Shown here: positions 8,653 through 17,570 of the stretch, one piece after another
How positions within the stretch are numbered: the stretch's first letter is position 1
Layout of the letters: each line of letters opens with the position of its first letter
DNA from: Deltaproteobacteria bacterium
GTDB taxonomy: Bacteria > Myxococcota > B64-G9
DNA length: 41,752 nucleotides
Assembly (NCBI GenBank): GCA_030622135.1
Contig: JAUXGL010000012.1
Coordinates: 1 to 41,752 of the forward strand
Reading direction: 5' to 3'
Position numbers and translations under genes: made by a program
The notes under the pieces: generated by a model
Seen by the model: only the letters and a program-made list of their open reading frames with translations
Told to the model about the DNA's origin: nothing
The model's database searches: none

Positions 8653-9753
8653 GTGGCCAAGAAGAAAAAGCACCCCAAGATGACCAAGCAGATCCAGACG
8701 GAGGCGTCCTCCATCCACAAGCGGATCCTCTCGGGGAAGAAACCCAGCATGAAGTTCCCGATCCGTTCGCTTTCCAACGTGCGCTACCGGCCCAAGGTGG
8801 GTTTCTTCGAGCTGAAAGGCCGCAAGAAGGAGAGGACCCTGACGGTGGGGACGGTCAAGACCTTCGCCCAGGCGCTGCGGATGATGGCCCTGTCCAAGGA
8901 GCTGGTCGAGTCCGACGACATCGCCACCAAGCGAGAGGCGTACTACGTGAGCAAGAACTGGGGCAAGGCTCGCTTCAACGAGCAGCCGGAGAGCGACACG
9001 GTCATCGACGACGTGGAGGCTCTCTTCCAGGTCAACCGGGAGCAACTGGGGTTCATCCCCGAGGAGAAGGGCGGCGACGTGGCCGGCCGGTTGATTGTCA
9101 TCGACGCCGATCGCGATACCGGTAAGACCCTGAGGATCGACTGCACCAAGTTCGGCTCCGGCGCCTACTCCATTCCCATCAGCGTCGAGGACCTCGGCTT
9201 CGAAACCAATGCCAAGTTTGTCCTGGCCATCGAGACGGCGGGCATGTTCCAGCGCCTGGTCAAGCACAACTACTGGAAGAAGGCCAACTGTATTTTGGTA
9301 TCCATGGGGGGTGTTCCCACCCGTGCCTGCCGCCGCTTCATTCGCCGCCTTTCCGACGAGAAGAAGATCCCCGTCTACGTTTTCGTCGACTGCGATCCCT
9401 ACGGTATCGGCAACATCTACCGGACGCTGAAGGTCGGCTCCGGCAACGCCGCCCACATCAACGAGTTTTTCTGCGTCCCCCGCGCGCGCTTCCTGGGCAT
9501 TACCCCCGACGACATCGACAAGTACAAGCTGCCGACGCATCCTTTAAAGGAAGTGGACATCAAGCGCGCCAAGGATGCCCTGAAGAACGACCCCTTCGTA
9601 CTGCATCACAAGCCCTGGCAGCGCGCCTTCAACAAGCTGGTCTCCATGGGTGTCCGCGCCGAGCAGCAGGCTTTGGCCAAGTGGGGCCTCAACTACGTAA
9701 TCGACACCTACTTGCCCGAGAAGCTGAACAAACCGGAAAAGTTCCTGCCGTAA
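8653..9753 (+). CDS. top6A: DNA topoisomerase VI subunit A (Spo11-like), GTG start
   Basis: TKREAYYVSKNWG active-site tyrosine region; Toprim motif VFVDCDPYGIGNIYRTLKVGS. Confidence 0.95.
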   Translation: MAKKKKHPKMTKQIQTEASSIHKRILSGKKPSMKFPIRSLSNVRYRPKVGFFELKGRKKERTLTVGTVKTFAQALRMMALSKELVESDDIATKREAYYVSKNWGKARFNEQPESDTVIDDVEALFQVNREQLGFIPEEKGGDVAGRLIVIDADRDTGKTLRIDCTKFGSGAYSIPISVEDLGFETNAKFVLAIETAGMFQRLVKHNYWKKANCILVSMGGVPTRACRRFIRRLSDEKKIPVYVFVDCDPYGIGNIYRTLKVGSGNAAHINEFFCVPRARFLGITPDDIDKYKLPTHPLKEVDIKRAKDALKNDPFVLHHKPWQRAFNKLVSMGVRAEQQALAKWGLNYVIDTYLPEKLNKPEKFLP

Positions 9754-9811
9754 CAGCTCACCACAATCTAGCCAGGACTGAGCATCGATGAGTTTGCTCT
9801 TACTGCCTGGA

Positions 9812-9882
9812 TTATCCGTTTATTTATCCAATTATATCCAATTAGCTTGACAAATTAAATAGAAATGGATAAATATGGATAA
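9812..9882 (+). promoter_or_regulatory. operator/promoter region of fic: TTATCC, TTATCC, ATATCC then GGATAA x2 around TTGACA-N17-TAAATA
   Basis: TTATCC 9812 and 9824, ATATCC 9834; TTGACA 9847-9852, TAAATA 9870-9875; GGATAA 9867-9872 and 9877-9882. Confidence 0.6.
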
Positions 9883-9898
9883 GTTAATGGAGATATAG

Positions 9899-10945
9899 AT
9901 GGATTCATTGTCAAAAACGCAGATTACACCCGAGCTCCTCAAGACCATCGGCGAGATCGATGAGTTCAAGGGGCGTTGGGAGGCACTGGGTAATCTTGCC
10001 CCGGAACGTCTGTCGGCACTGAAGCGCATCGCAACGATTGAATCGGTTGGATCGTCGACGAGAATCGAAGGCGTCAAACTTAGCGATGACGAAATCGAGC
10101 GGCTCCTTTCGGGATTGGATGTGAGTTCATTTCGATCCCGCGACGAGGAGGAGGTTGCGGGCTACGCCGAGCTGATGGAGCTGGTTTTCGAGTCATTTGC
10201 CAATATTCCACTCACCGAAAACACCATCCGGCAGCTTCATGGCATTCTGCTTAAATACTCACACAAAGATGAACGGCACCGTGGCAACTATAAAACGCTA
10301 TCCAACAATGTGGAGGCATTCGACGCAGAAGGCCGCAGCATCGGCGTGATCTTCGAGACAGCCACGCCCTTTGATACGCCCAGGTTGATGGAGGCGCTGG
10401 TGGCCTGGAACAACGAGGCCGTTGAAAAAAAAGAGCACCATCCCTTGTTGAACATCGCTGTTTTTGTGGTGCGATTTTTGGCTATTCATCCGTTCCAGGA
10501 TGGGAATGGGCGTCTGTCACGGGCGCTGACCACCTTGCTGCTTCTTCGGGCCGGGTACAATTACGTACCATATAGCTCGCTCGAAAGGATCGTGGAGGAT
10601 AGCAAGGATGAATACTACCAGGCGCTTCGGAGAGCACAGGCTACCTTGGACCAGGATGAGTCTCAGCTCATCGACTGGCTTACTTTCTTCGTGCGCGCCT
10701 TGCATCGGCAAAAGGAAGTTCTCGACCGAAAAGTAAAACAAGAGAAACTCATGGCTCCGCTTGCGCCGCTTTCAGAAAAACTCTTGGGCATTGTGCGCGA
10801 GCACGGTCGGGTCACGGTGCGAGAAGCGGCTGCTGTCACGCAGGCCAACCGAAGCACGATCAAGGAACACCTCAAGCAGCTCGTCAACGCAGGGCGCTTG
10901 GCAAGGCGTGGGCAAGGCCGGGGAACTTGGTATGAGAAGGCATAG
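9899..10945 (+). CDS. Fic family protein with N-terminal inhibitory motif and C-terminal winged HTH
   Basis: Fic motif HPFQDGNGRLSR; inhibitory-type SSTRIEG; C-terminal VREAAAVTQANRSTIKEHLKQLVNAGRLARRGQGRGTWYEKA. Confidence 0.95.
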   Translation: MDSLSKTQITPELLKTIGEIDEFKGRWEALGNLAPERLSALKRIATIESVGSSTRIEGVKLSDDEIERLLSGLDVSSFRSRDEEEVAGYAELMELVFESFANIPLTENTIRQLHGILLKYSHKDERHRGNYKTLSNNVEAFDAEGRSIGVIFETATPFDTPRLMEALVAWNNEAVEKKEHHPLLNIAVFVVRFLAIHPFQDGNGRLSRALTTLLLLRAGYNYVPYSSLERIVEDSKDEYYQALRRAQATLDQDESQLIDWLTFFVRALHRQKEVLDRKVKQEKLMAPLAPLSEKLLGIVREHGRVTVREAAAVTQANRSTIKEHLKQLVNAGRLARRGQGRGTWYEKA

Positions 10946-10997
10946 ATTCATGAATAAAAATAGTTTTCACTGGCGCGCCGAGCAGGGGGTTTATCGG

Positions 10998-11996
10998 TCA
11001 TGATAGCGCCTTTATTCCGGCTTCAGCGGAGATCTTTTTTGCGACGGTTTTGAAGTCCTTGTAAGCTTGAGTGACGGAATGGGTGTGAGCGCCGAGCGCG
11101 CCGTCGGCAGGCTTGAGGAAAAACATGGGCTTGCGCGCTTCCTGGGCCAGAGGCATGAGACTGCGGTAGTCCTTGAGCTTGGCGATACAGTTCGGGTCGT
11201 TGTCAATCGTGAGTTTGGGATCCGATTTTTTCTGGAGCATCGCTTTGGCATAGGTTGACGGCATACGTGCGATCCATCGATCGAATGCCTGGACGGGACG
11301 GTCGAGGCGGATGGAGTGGCGCAAGACCACGTAGCCCATGGGTTGAATAGACCCGGATGGAAGTTCGAGGTCCGCGACCGGGTTCTTCGCCAATCGCTCC
11401 TTCCATTCGTCGCGCCACCGGCGCAGCGTGGGGCCAAGATTTTTAAGGCCCTGAAGGGAAAACAGATCGGGCCCCAGCGGGATGACGACAAAATCGGAAG
11501 CGATCAGAGCGGCGCGGTTGATTGCACCTAGATTGGGACCGAGGTCGATCAGAATGACGTCGGCGCCATGCTGCTTGCCGGCCTCTTGGATGATTCGCCA
11601 GAAGGCGGAGATGACCCGAAAGGCGCGTTCGTCGCGGTCCAGGCATTTGGGCCAGGCTTCGGAAAGTTGATCCTCGAAGGTGGAAAGCGCCATGTCTCCG
11701 ATGACCAGGCCGAGTCGATCCGAGATGATCTCGACATGGGGATCGGCGATGTCGCCGGTGCCGCGCTTGAGCGGTTCCAGCGCGCCGAATATCGTCTGCG
11801 AGTGGCCGTTACTGGGCATGACCTGTTCGAGCCGGTCTTCATCGAGGAATGCGGCGGTGAGGTTCCCCTGCGGGTCAAGATCGGAAGCGATGACACGAAG
11901 TCCGTGGTCGGAGAACATCCATGCGAGGTGATAGACCATGGATGTCTTGCCTACGCCGCCTTTATTGCTGAAGAAGGTAATGACAGAAATGCTCAT
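10998..11996 (-). CDS. ParA/Soj-family P-loop ATPase (no ParB seen)
   Basis: MSISVITFFSNKGGVGKTSMVYHLAWMF..ASDLDPQGNLT..VILIDLGPNLGAINRAAL. Confidence 0.92.
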   Translation of the reverse strand: MSISVITFFSNKGGVGKTSMVYHLAWMFSDHGLRVIASDLDPQGNLTAAFLDEDRLEQVMPSNGHSQTIFGALEPLKRGTGDIADPHVEIISDRLGLVIGDMALSTFEDQLSEAWPKCLDRDERAFRVISAFWRIIQEAGKQHGADVILIDLGPNLGAINRAALIASDFVVIPLGPDLFSLQGLKNLGPTLRRWRDEWKERLAKNPVADLELPSGSIQPMGYVVLRHSIRLDRPVQAFDRWIARMPSTYAKAMLQKKSDPKLTIDNDPNCIAKLKDYRSLMPLAQEARKPMFFLKPADGALGAHTHSVTQAYKDFKTVAKKISAEAGIKALS

Positions 11997-13201
11997 GGTC
12001 GCCTCCTGAGGATAACAGCCACGTGGGTGTCCTCGACCTGAAATTCAGGCCGGGGATTGCCGTTTATTGCCATTTCCCTGCACGCAAGAATAATGCCGTA
12101 ACCGAACTTTTGAACATATCCGAGTTCTTTCATTACTGCGGCCAAGTTCGGGTTGCGGTAATCGTGCGCGCCGGGTTGACCGAAGTTCTGCTTCGTGACG
12201 GAGCCGTAGGGTCCGCCGGGATTGTGTACTTCGACGCGATCGTTGAACCAGTAGAGGCTCACCGGAGCATGTGTGTTCTCATACGAGCGATGTAGAATTG
12301 CATTGCGGACGATTTGCTGAAGCGCGACGAGGGGATAATCCGCATTCTCAACCTCGACGGGACCCGAGGTGAAGTCGCGCGATGATTGAATGTTATTCTT
12401 GATCATGTCTTCAAGATCCGAAATCAAATCAGGCAGAGCCCCTCGCACCTCCCTCGCATTTCGTATCGGATCGCCCAATTCGGTGCCGTCTATTCGAAGA
12501 AATTGCACATACGTACCCGGAATCCAGTCCGTCGGAGTTTTCCCGACAGTGAGCACGCCGAGTACGGTCGGATGGATTGGAGGGCCGGGATGGGCGAACT
12601 TCGAGGCAATCAGTTGATGCTCGATCGTTCGTTGGTTGTCTTCCAGCACCTCGGAGGCGATCGCCGACGGCAGATAGGTACGGCTGAACAATAGACCATC
12701 GAGAATCTCAAGCTCTGCTGAGAATATAGGACGGATGTCCGCGGGCAGGTCGCGAGAGCGACGCTTCTCGTTGAGCCTACGTTCGTCATCCGGATTCGCG
12801 ATGCCGCGGCGTGGTCCCGACCGAATCCAGACGGTGCCTTTGAACCTTACTGGCGGAGAACTGGAAGCATGTACGAAGACAACGGCGACATCCTTCCCCT
12901 TCAGGTGCCGTCTCTGAACGTCAAGAGAGGGAAACGGTACGATGTTTCCGTCTCCTCGCATCGAAGCGAGATTCTGCAGCATCTGGTCAGTGATCGCCAT
13001 GCCGATGGGAGTGCCATCGTCGTTGACGCCGACGAACAACACGCCCGGCTTGTCGTGCCCAGGCAGATCGTTGGCGAACGCGCAAATCACCTGCCTGATC
13101 TTGTCACCGTCGGCCGGCGATTCCTTTCGCTCCACGCGATCGGATTCGATATCATCGAGTAACTGCTCCAGTTCGTCGTTCGTCATGCTCGGTTCCTCCA
13201 T
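11993..13201 (-). CDS. AlbA_2 (Schlafen-like) domain protein with C-terminal GHKL/HATPase_c_4-like region
   Basis: ESDRVERKES..DKIRQVICAFANDLPGHDKPGVLFVGVNDDGTPIG; C-terminal QQIVRNAILHRSYENTH..VEVHNPGGPYG..GYVQKFGYGI; 4-bp overlap with parA-like gene. Confidence 0.88.
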   Translation of the reverse strand: MEEPSMTNDELEQLLDDIESDRVERKESPADGDKIRQVICAFANDLPGHDKPGVLFVGVNDDGTPIGMAITDQMLQNLASMRGDGNIVPFPSLDVQRRHLKGKDVAVVFVHASSSPPVRFKGTVWIRSGPRRGIANPDDERRLNEKRRSRDLPADIRPIFSAELEILDGLLFSRTYLPSAIASEVLEDNQRTIEHQLIASKFAHPGPPIHPTVLGVLTVGKTPTDWIPGTYVQFLRIDGTELGDPIRNAREVRGALPDLISDLEDMIKNNIQSSRDFTSGPVEVENADYPLVALQQIVRNAILHRSYENTHAPVSLYWFNDRVEVHNPGGPYGSVTKQNFGQPGAHDYRNPNLAAVMKELGYVQKFGYGIILACREMAINGNPRPEFQVEDTHVAVILRRRP

Positions 13202-13299
13202 CGAAGCTTGTCTATTCTACTCCGGCAGCAAACGGCAGTCAGTAAGTAACTGATCCATGGTTCGCCGTTTCGGGCGTTTTAACTGACAGGAGGTGAAAC

Positions 13300-13435
13300 A
13301 TGTTTCAGTTTATGCGTGAGGGCGGATACGCCATGTGGTTCATTCTGGTCGTCGGGGGTGTCACTCTCGGGATTGCCGTCTCCTTCGTCGTGCGGCCCAC
13401 CGAGCGGAAGCTTTCGGTTATGCGTCCCATGTCCG
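13300..13435 (+). pseudogene. 5' fragment of a MotA/TolQ/ExbB-like proton-channel gene
   Basis: Strong SD GGAGGTGA then MFQFMREGGYAMWFILVVGGVTLGIAVSFVVRPTERKLSVMRPMS; afterwards the frame reads into antisense of the neighbouring gene. Confidence 0.6.
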
Positions 13436-13460
13436 TGTCAACCCCCGTCCCTTGGATTTC

Positions 13461-14204
13461 CTACCACAATCTGGCCAGCGTGGTGGTGAAGCCGAAGTGG
13501 ACCTCCCAGTCGGGGGCGCCGTCGAAGCCCTTGACGAAGGCGAAGTCCATGACCAGGCGGGGAGATAAAGACCAGGTGATGGCACCGAGCAGGTGCAAGG
13601 CGTTGTCCTGGTTGGACATGGGGATGTAGTCGGCCATCTCCATGACCACGCCGAGGGGCCCTACGATCCGCGCCGAGAGGGCCAGGATGACGGGGATGTC
13701 TGTGAGTGTATTTCTAGAGTCGATGGCGCGCATGCGAATACCGGTGTTCAGATCCCAGCTCATGGGACCAAACTGGCCGGTCATCAAGAGTAAAAATCCC
13801 AGGTCGCAAGTTTTTTCCCTCAAGTTATCGGATGCAGTAGGTAGAATGATTGCACCGAGGAATCCCATGGCCGGGGTCATTCCGCGTTGTCGTAAGAAGC
13901 GCGCCTTGACGAACAGTCCCAGGTTGCTGAACCCGAATTCTTCGGCTACTCCATTCCACCTGAAACCTTCCCCGCCCAGCTTGAACTCTACCGGGTCGGC
14001 CAGGCCGAGCTTGAGCAGGAAGGGCAGCCCGAACTGATCGTGTTTCCAGAAGTGGCCGCCCAACTCGAACTCCAGGTGCCCGGTGGCCATGGGATGGGCG
14101 TTATCCGAGAACGTGGGCCTGGTGGGATTGACCGACACACCTCCGGCCCGGACCTGGGGAATGGCAAAAACAAGCAACAGGCAGACGACTGCAATGGTTC
14201 TCAT
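13461..14204 (-). CDS. outer-membrane/transporter-like beta-barrel protein with signal peptide
   Basis: MRTIAVVCLLLVFAIPQVRA; alternating beta pattern ending in aromatic residue (TTTLARLW). Confidence 0.6.
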   Translation of the reverse strand: MRTIAVVCLLLVFAIPQVRAGGVSVNPTRPTFSDNAHPMATGHLEFELGGHFWKHDQFGLPFLLKLGLADPVEFKLGGEGFRWNGVAEEFGFSNLGLFVKARFLRQRGMTPAMGFLGAIILPTASDNLREKTCDLGFLLLMTGQFGPMSWDLNTGIRMRAIDSRNTLTDIPVILALSARIVGPLGVVMEMADYIPMSNQDNALHLLGAITWSLSPRLVMDFAFVKGFDGAPDWEVHFGFTTTLARLW

Positions 14205-14269
14205 GACGACCTCCCCTCTACTTGCGCCTGAAGAGTCCCTTGAATTCTTCTGATGAAGAGAGCCATGCC

Positions 14270-16315
14270 TCAAGCCTTCTCTTCAAGCGAGTTGGCCACG
14301 ATCTCTGTGATGTCCAGCACCTTGATCTTTTCGTCCAAGCTCTTGTCGGCCAGGCCGTCCTTGATCATCATCAGGCAGAACGGGCAGGCGGTGGCCACCA
14401 GCCCGGGGTCGACTTCCTTGATATGCTCGACGCGCATATGGTTGATGCGCGTGCCGATCTTTTCCTCCATCCATACGCGCCCGCCGCCGCCGCCGCAGCA
14501 GAAACCGTTTTGCCGGTTACGTTTCATTTCGACCAGCGACGTCCCCGGAATACTCCGGAGCACCTCCCGGGGCGGGTCGTAGATGTTGTTGTACCGGCCC
14601 AGGTAGCAGGAGTCGTGGAAGGTGATCTTCTGGTCCAGGGGGTTCTGCGGCTTGAGCCGGCCCCGGCGGATGAGGTCCGCAATCAGCTCGGTGTGGTGGA
14701 TCACCTCGTAGTTGACCCCGAACTGCGGGTATTCGTTCTTGATGGTCTGGTAGCAGTGCGGGCAGGTGGTCAGGATCTTCTTGACCTTGTATTTTTCGAA
14801 GGCTTCGATGTTCTGCTGCGCCAGCATCTGGAAGAGGTACTCGTTTCCGAGGCGCAGGGCGGAGTCGCCCGTGCAGCCTTCCTCGTTGCCCAAAATGGCG
14901 TAGCTGACTCCGGCCTGGTTCAGCACCTTGACCATGGCCCTGGAGACCTTTTGGCTCCGGTCGTCGAACGCGCCGGCGCAGCCGACAAACCACAGGTACT
15001 CCACGTCCTGGTCCTCTTTCAGGGTCTTCACCCCCAGGCCGTCGCACCAGTCGGCTCTTTCCGCCGTTCCCAGTCCCCAGGGATTGCGCTTGTTCTCCAG
15101 GTTCTTCATGGTGAGGGTGAGCTCCTTGGGGAAGTTGCTCTCCATCATCATCAGGTGCCTGCGCATGTCCACGATGCGGTCCACGTACTCGATGCAGAGC
15201 GGGCAGTTCTCTTCGCAGGACCGGCAGGTGCAGCAGTGCCACAGGGCTTCCCGGCCCTGCTCCTCTTCCAGGCCGGCCTCCAGGCCTTCCCCGATGGCCG
15301 CGAACAGGGACGGGGGTTCCCCGGCGGAGCCCTTGACGATCTGGGGAATACGCTTGTACAGGTGGTGCTTCATGTCCTCGGTGAGCTTCTTGGGCTGGAG
15401 CCATTTTTCCGTCAACTTGGCCGGGCAGTTGACCAGGCAGCGGCCGCACTCGGTGCAGGTGTAGATGTCCAGGATCTGCTTCCAGGAGAAGTCTTCCAGC
15501 CGCGAGGCTCCGATGAGCGGCTCCTCTTTCTCGAACTCCGCCTCGATGTCTTGGATGATCGCGATGGGGTAGCCCTTCTTTTGGTCGGAGAAGAAGACGT
15601 TGGGCAGCGCGGTGATCACGTGGAAGTGCTTGGAGTGGGGCAGGTAGTTCATGAATAAGAACAGGATGCCGATGTGGGCCCAGTAGAAGACATGGAACAA
15701 CGCCGTCTGGGTTTCCGCGGAAGCGCCCGAAAAGATGCCGGCCAGCGCCGGCCCCACGATGGCCCACTCGGCCTCGAAGGCGGCTTCCGGCGTTTTGGCG
15801 TAGGTGAGCATCCAGGCGCCGTCTAAGCAGAAGTCGGTGACCATGAGCAGAAGGATCAAGAGGAGAACGAACTCGGCGTCTCTCGACTGAGTGATCCGCC
15901 AGGGTCTAATCACCCATCGACGGAAGTAGGCGACCAAGATCATGCCGGCGACCACCAGTTCGGTGATGTCCTTCAGCAGGGTGTACCAGCCCGCCAGCGG
16001 CTCGCTGAAGAAGAAGATACTCCAGTGCATGTGCTCGGTGAAGGCCGCGCCGATAAGCGCCATGCTCCTCAGCAGAAGGATGAGGAAACCCCAGAAGATC
16101 AGCGCATGCATGAGACCGGGGAGGGGCTCCTTGAACAGCTTGAACTGGGCCAGGAATATCTTGATGAGCGCCCATATGCGTGCACCCATCCGGTCGAAGC
16201 GATTGTCCTTCTTTCTGGCCTTGAGCAGCACCTTGAACTTGATCCACAGGCTGTATGCCGCGATCCCGACGGCCAGGATTATGAGTACAATCATGATGAT
16301 GGATGGTAGCGGCAT
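14270..16315 (-). CDS. membrane-anchored Fe-S oxidoreductase, HdrD/GlpC-like (4Fe-4S ferredoxin plus CCG domains)
   Basis: N-terminal TM helices; CTECGRCLVNCPAK and CCTCRSCEENCPLC; C-terminal CFCCGGGGGRVW-type cysteine-rich motif. Confidence 0.9.
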   Translation of the reverse strand: MPLPSIIMIVLIILAVGIAAYSLWIKFKVLLKARKKDNRFDRMGARIWALIKIFLAQFKLFKEPLPGLMHALIFWGFLILLLRSMALIGAAFTEHMHWSIFFFSEPLAGWYTLLKDITELVVAGMILVAYFRRWVIRPWRITQSRDAEFVLLLILLLMVTDFCLDGAWMLTYAKTPEAAFEAEWAIVGPALAGIFSGASAETQTALFHVFYWAHIGILFLFMNYLPHSKHFHVITALPNVFFSDQKKGYPIAIIQDIEAEFEKEEPLIGASRLEDFSWKQILDIYTCTECGRCLVNCPAKLTEKWLQPKKLTEDMKHHLYKRIPQIVKGSAGEPPSLFAAIGEGLEAGLEEEQGREALWHCCTCRSCEENCPLCIEYVDRIVDMRRHLMMMESNFPKELTLTMKNLENKRNPWGLGTAERADWCDGLGVKTLKEDQDVEYLWFVGCAGAFDDRSQKVSRAMVKVLNQAGVSYAILGNEEGCTGDSALRLGNEYLFQMLAQQNIEAFEKYKVKKILTTCPHCYQTIKNEYPQFGVNYEVIHHTELIADLIRRGRLKPQNPLDQKITFHDSCYLGRYNNIYDPPREVLRSIPGTSLVEMKRNRQNGFCCGGGGGRVWMEEKIGTRINHMRVEHIKEVDPGLVATACPFCLMMIKDGLADKSLDEKIKVLDITEIVANSLEEKA

Positions 16316-16373
16316 GGGTAGCTCCTTGGGGATGAGGTGCCTACACTTTTCCCAAGACTTCGCTTGTAAAAAG

Positions 16374-16458
16374 TGTTGGCTTAACCAACAATTGTCATTG
16401 TCGTTTCAACAAGCATTATCGGTAGCATGCAGTCGATGTGACCTCATGAGGTGCCTAC
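16374..16458. promoter_or_regulatory. palindromic sites between FHA-GGDEF and Fe-S oxidoreductase genes
   Basis: TGTTGG-CTTAA-CCAACA 16374-16390; perfect palindrome ACCTCATGAGGT 16441-16452; ATGAGGTGCCTAC repeated at 16332 and 16446. Confidence 0.35.
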
Positions 16459-17453
16459 CTCAGGGGACTGGCGACCCGGTTGCGTCCCGAACGCTTGGCT
16501 TTGTACATGTATTCGTCGGCCGCGTGAATCAGGCTGCCGACATTATGGAAGTTGGCCTGCCGCAGGGTGGCCATACCCAGCGAGATGGTGATCCGCAGGC
16601 GGGTTTGCCCCCACATGAACTTGCTCACCTCCACGGTGCGCCGGATCCGTTCCGCCAGGACGTGGGCGCGTTTTTCGTCCACCTGGCGCAGGACGATGGC
16701 GAACTCCTCGCCGCCGATGCGGGCGAACAGGTCTTCCGAGCGCAGTGAATCGGCGACGATCTTGGCCAGTTGACGCAGAACCAGATCACCGGCCTGGTGG
16801 CCGTAGGTATCGTTGACCTTCTTGAAATGATCGATGTCGAAGATGATCAGGCTGGTGGCTTCGTTATGACGGAGTGCGTAGCTGAAGTCCTTGTTGAGCT
16901 GCTCGGAAAAGGACTTCTTGTTGTAGATGCCGGTAAGGTGGTCCTTGGTGGCCGATTCGTACTGGTGCTGATGGAAGGTCTCTTCCAGTGAATCCTGGTA
17001 GCTGAACTTCAATATGGTGGTCGAGCCGATCTGGATCTTGTCCCCGTTGCGCAGTTGGTAGCGGTCGATCCGCGTTCCGTTGAAGTAGGTGCCGTTGGTG
17101 CTTCCCAGGTCCAAAACGACGGCGTTTCCGGATTCGTCCTGCTCCACCCGGGCGTGCTGGCGGGAAATGCCCTCGTCGTCCAGATGGATGTCGCAGTCCA
17201 CCGACCGGCCGATGGTGGTAAACTTGAGCTTGGACAGCTTGAACATCTTGCCTACCTGAGGGCCGGAGATGACGATCAGGTAGGCCTGCCGGTCCTCCAG
17301 GGAACCGGTCAGGTCCTTGATGCCCTGGACGACCGTGCGGTCCGAGTCGGCCTCTTCGAACTCATCGTCGCCCAGCGAGCAGATGTCTCCGTCGTCGTCC
17401 AAACTGACACCTCGTTCAGCACCCAAGAATAGCAAATCAGGGGGCCTTTTCAA
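16455..17453 (-). CDS. FHA-domain diguanylate cyclase (GGDEF); true start uncertain
   Basis: FHA TTIGRSVDCDIHLDDEGISRQHARVE..LDLGSTNGTYFNG; GGDEF region FARIGGEEFAIVLRQ. Confidence 0.93.
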   Translation of the reverse strand: MKRPPDLLFLGAERGVSLDDDGDICSLGDDEFEEADSDRTVVQGIKDLTGSLEDRQAYLIVISGPQVGKMFKLSKLKFTTIGRSVDCDIHLDDEGISRQHARVEQDESGNAVVLDLGSTNGTYFNGTRIDRYQLRNGDKIQIGSTTILKFSYQDSLEETFHQHQYESATKDHLTGIYNKKSFSEQLNKDFSYALRHNEATSLIIFDIDHFKKVNDTYGHQAGDLVLRQLAKIVADSLRSEDLFARIGGEEFAIVLRQVDEKRAHVLAERIRRTVEVSKFMWGQTRLRITISLGMATLRQANFHNVGSLIHAADEYMYKAKRSGRNRVASPLR

Positions 17454-17570
17454 CTAGAAAATGGGGCTTGCTGGAGCGGGTGCAAAGCGGTATATTTTCG
17501 CCGGGTAACTCATACGTTGTAACTCGCGGACTGCTCTTGCCGAAGGGAGCGAGTTTTCCCGGATCGTAAA

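Noticed and set aside
8569-9540. 323-aa minus-strand ORF opposite topoisomerase VI subunit A
   Set aside because: Antisense shadow ORF; the opposite strand encodes a recognisable Top6A
14222-15658. 478-aa plus-strand ORF opposite the Fe-S oxidoreductase
   Set aside because: Shadow ORF of high-GC coding DNA; the minus strand carries clear 4Fe-4S and CCG motifs, and the plus translation has low-complexity V/L/H/D composition without domains
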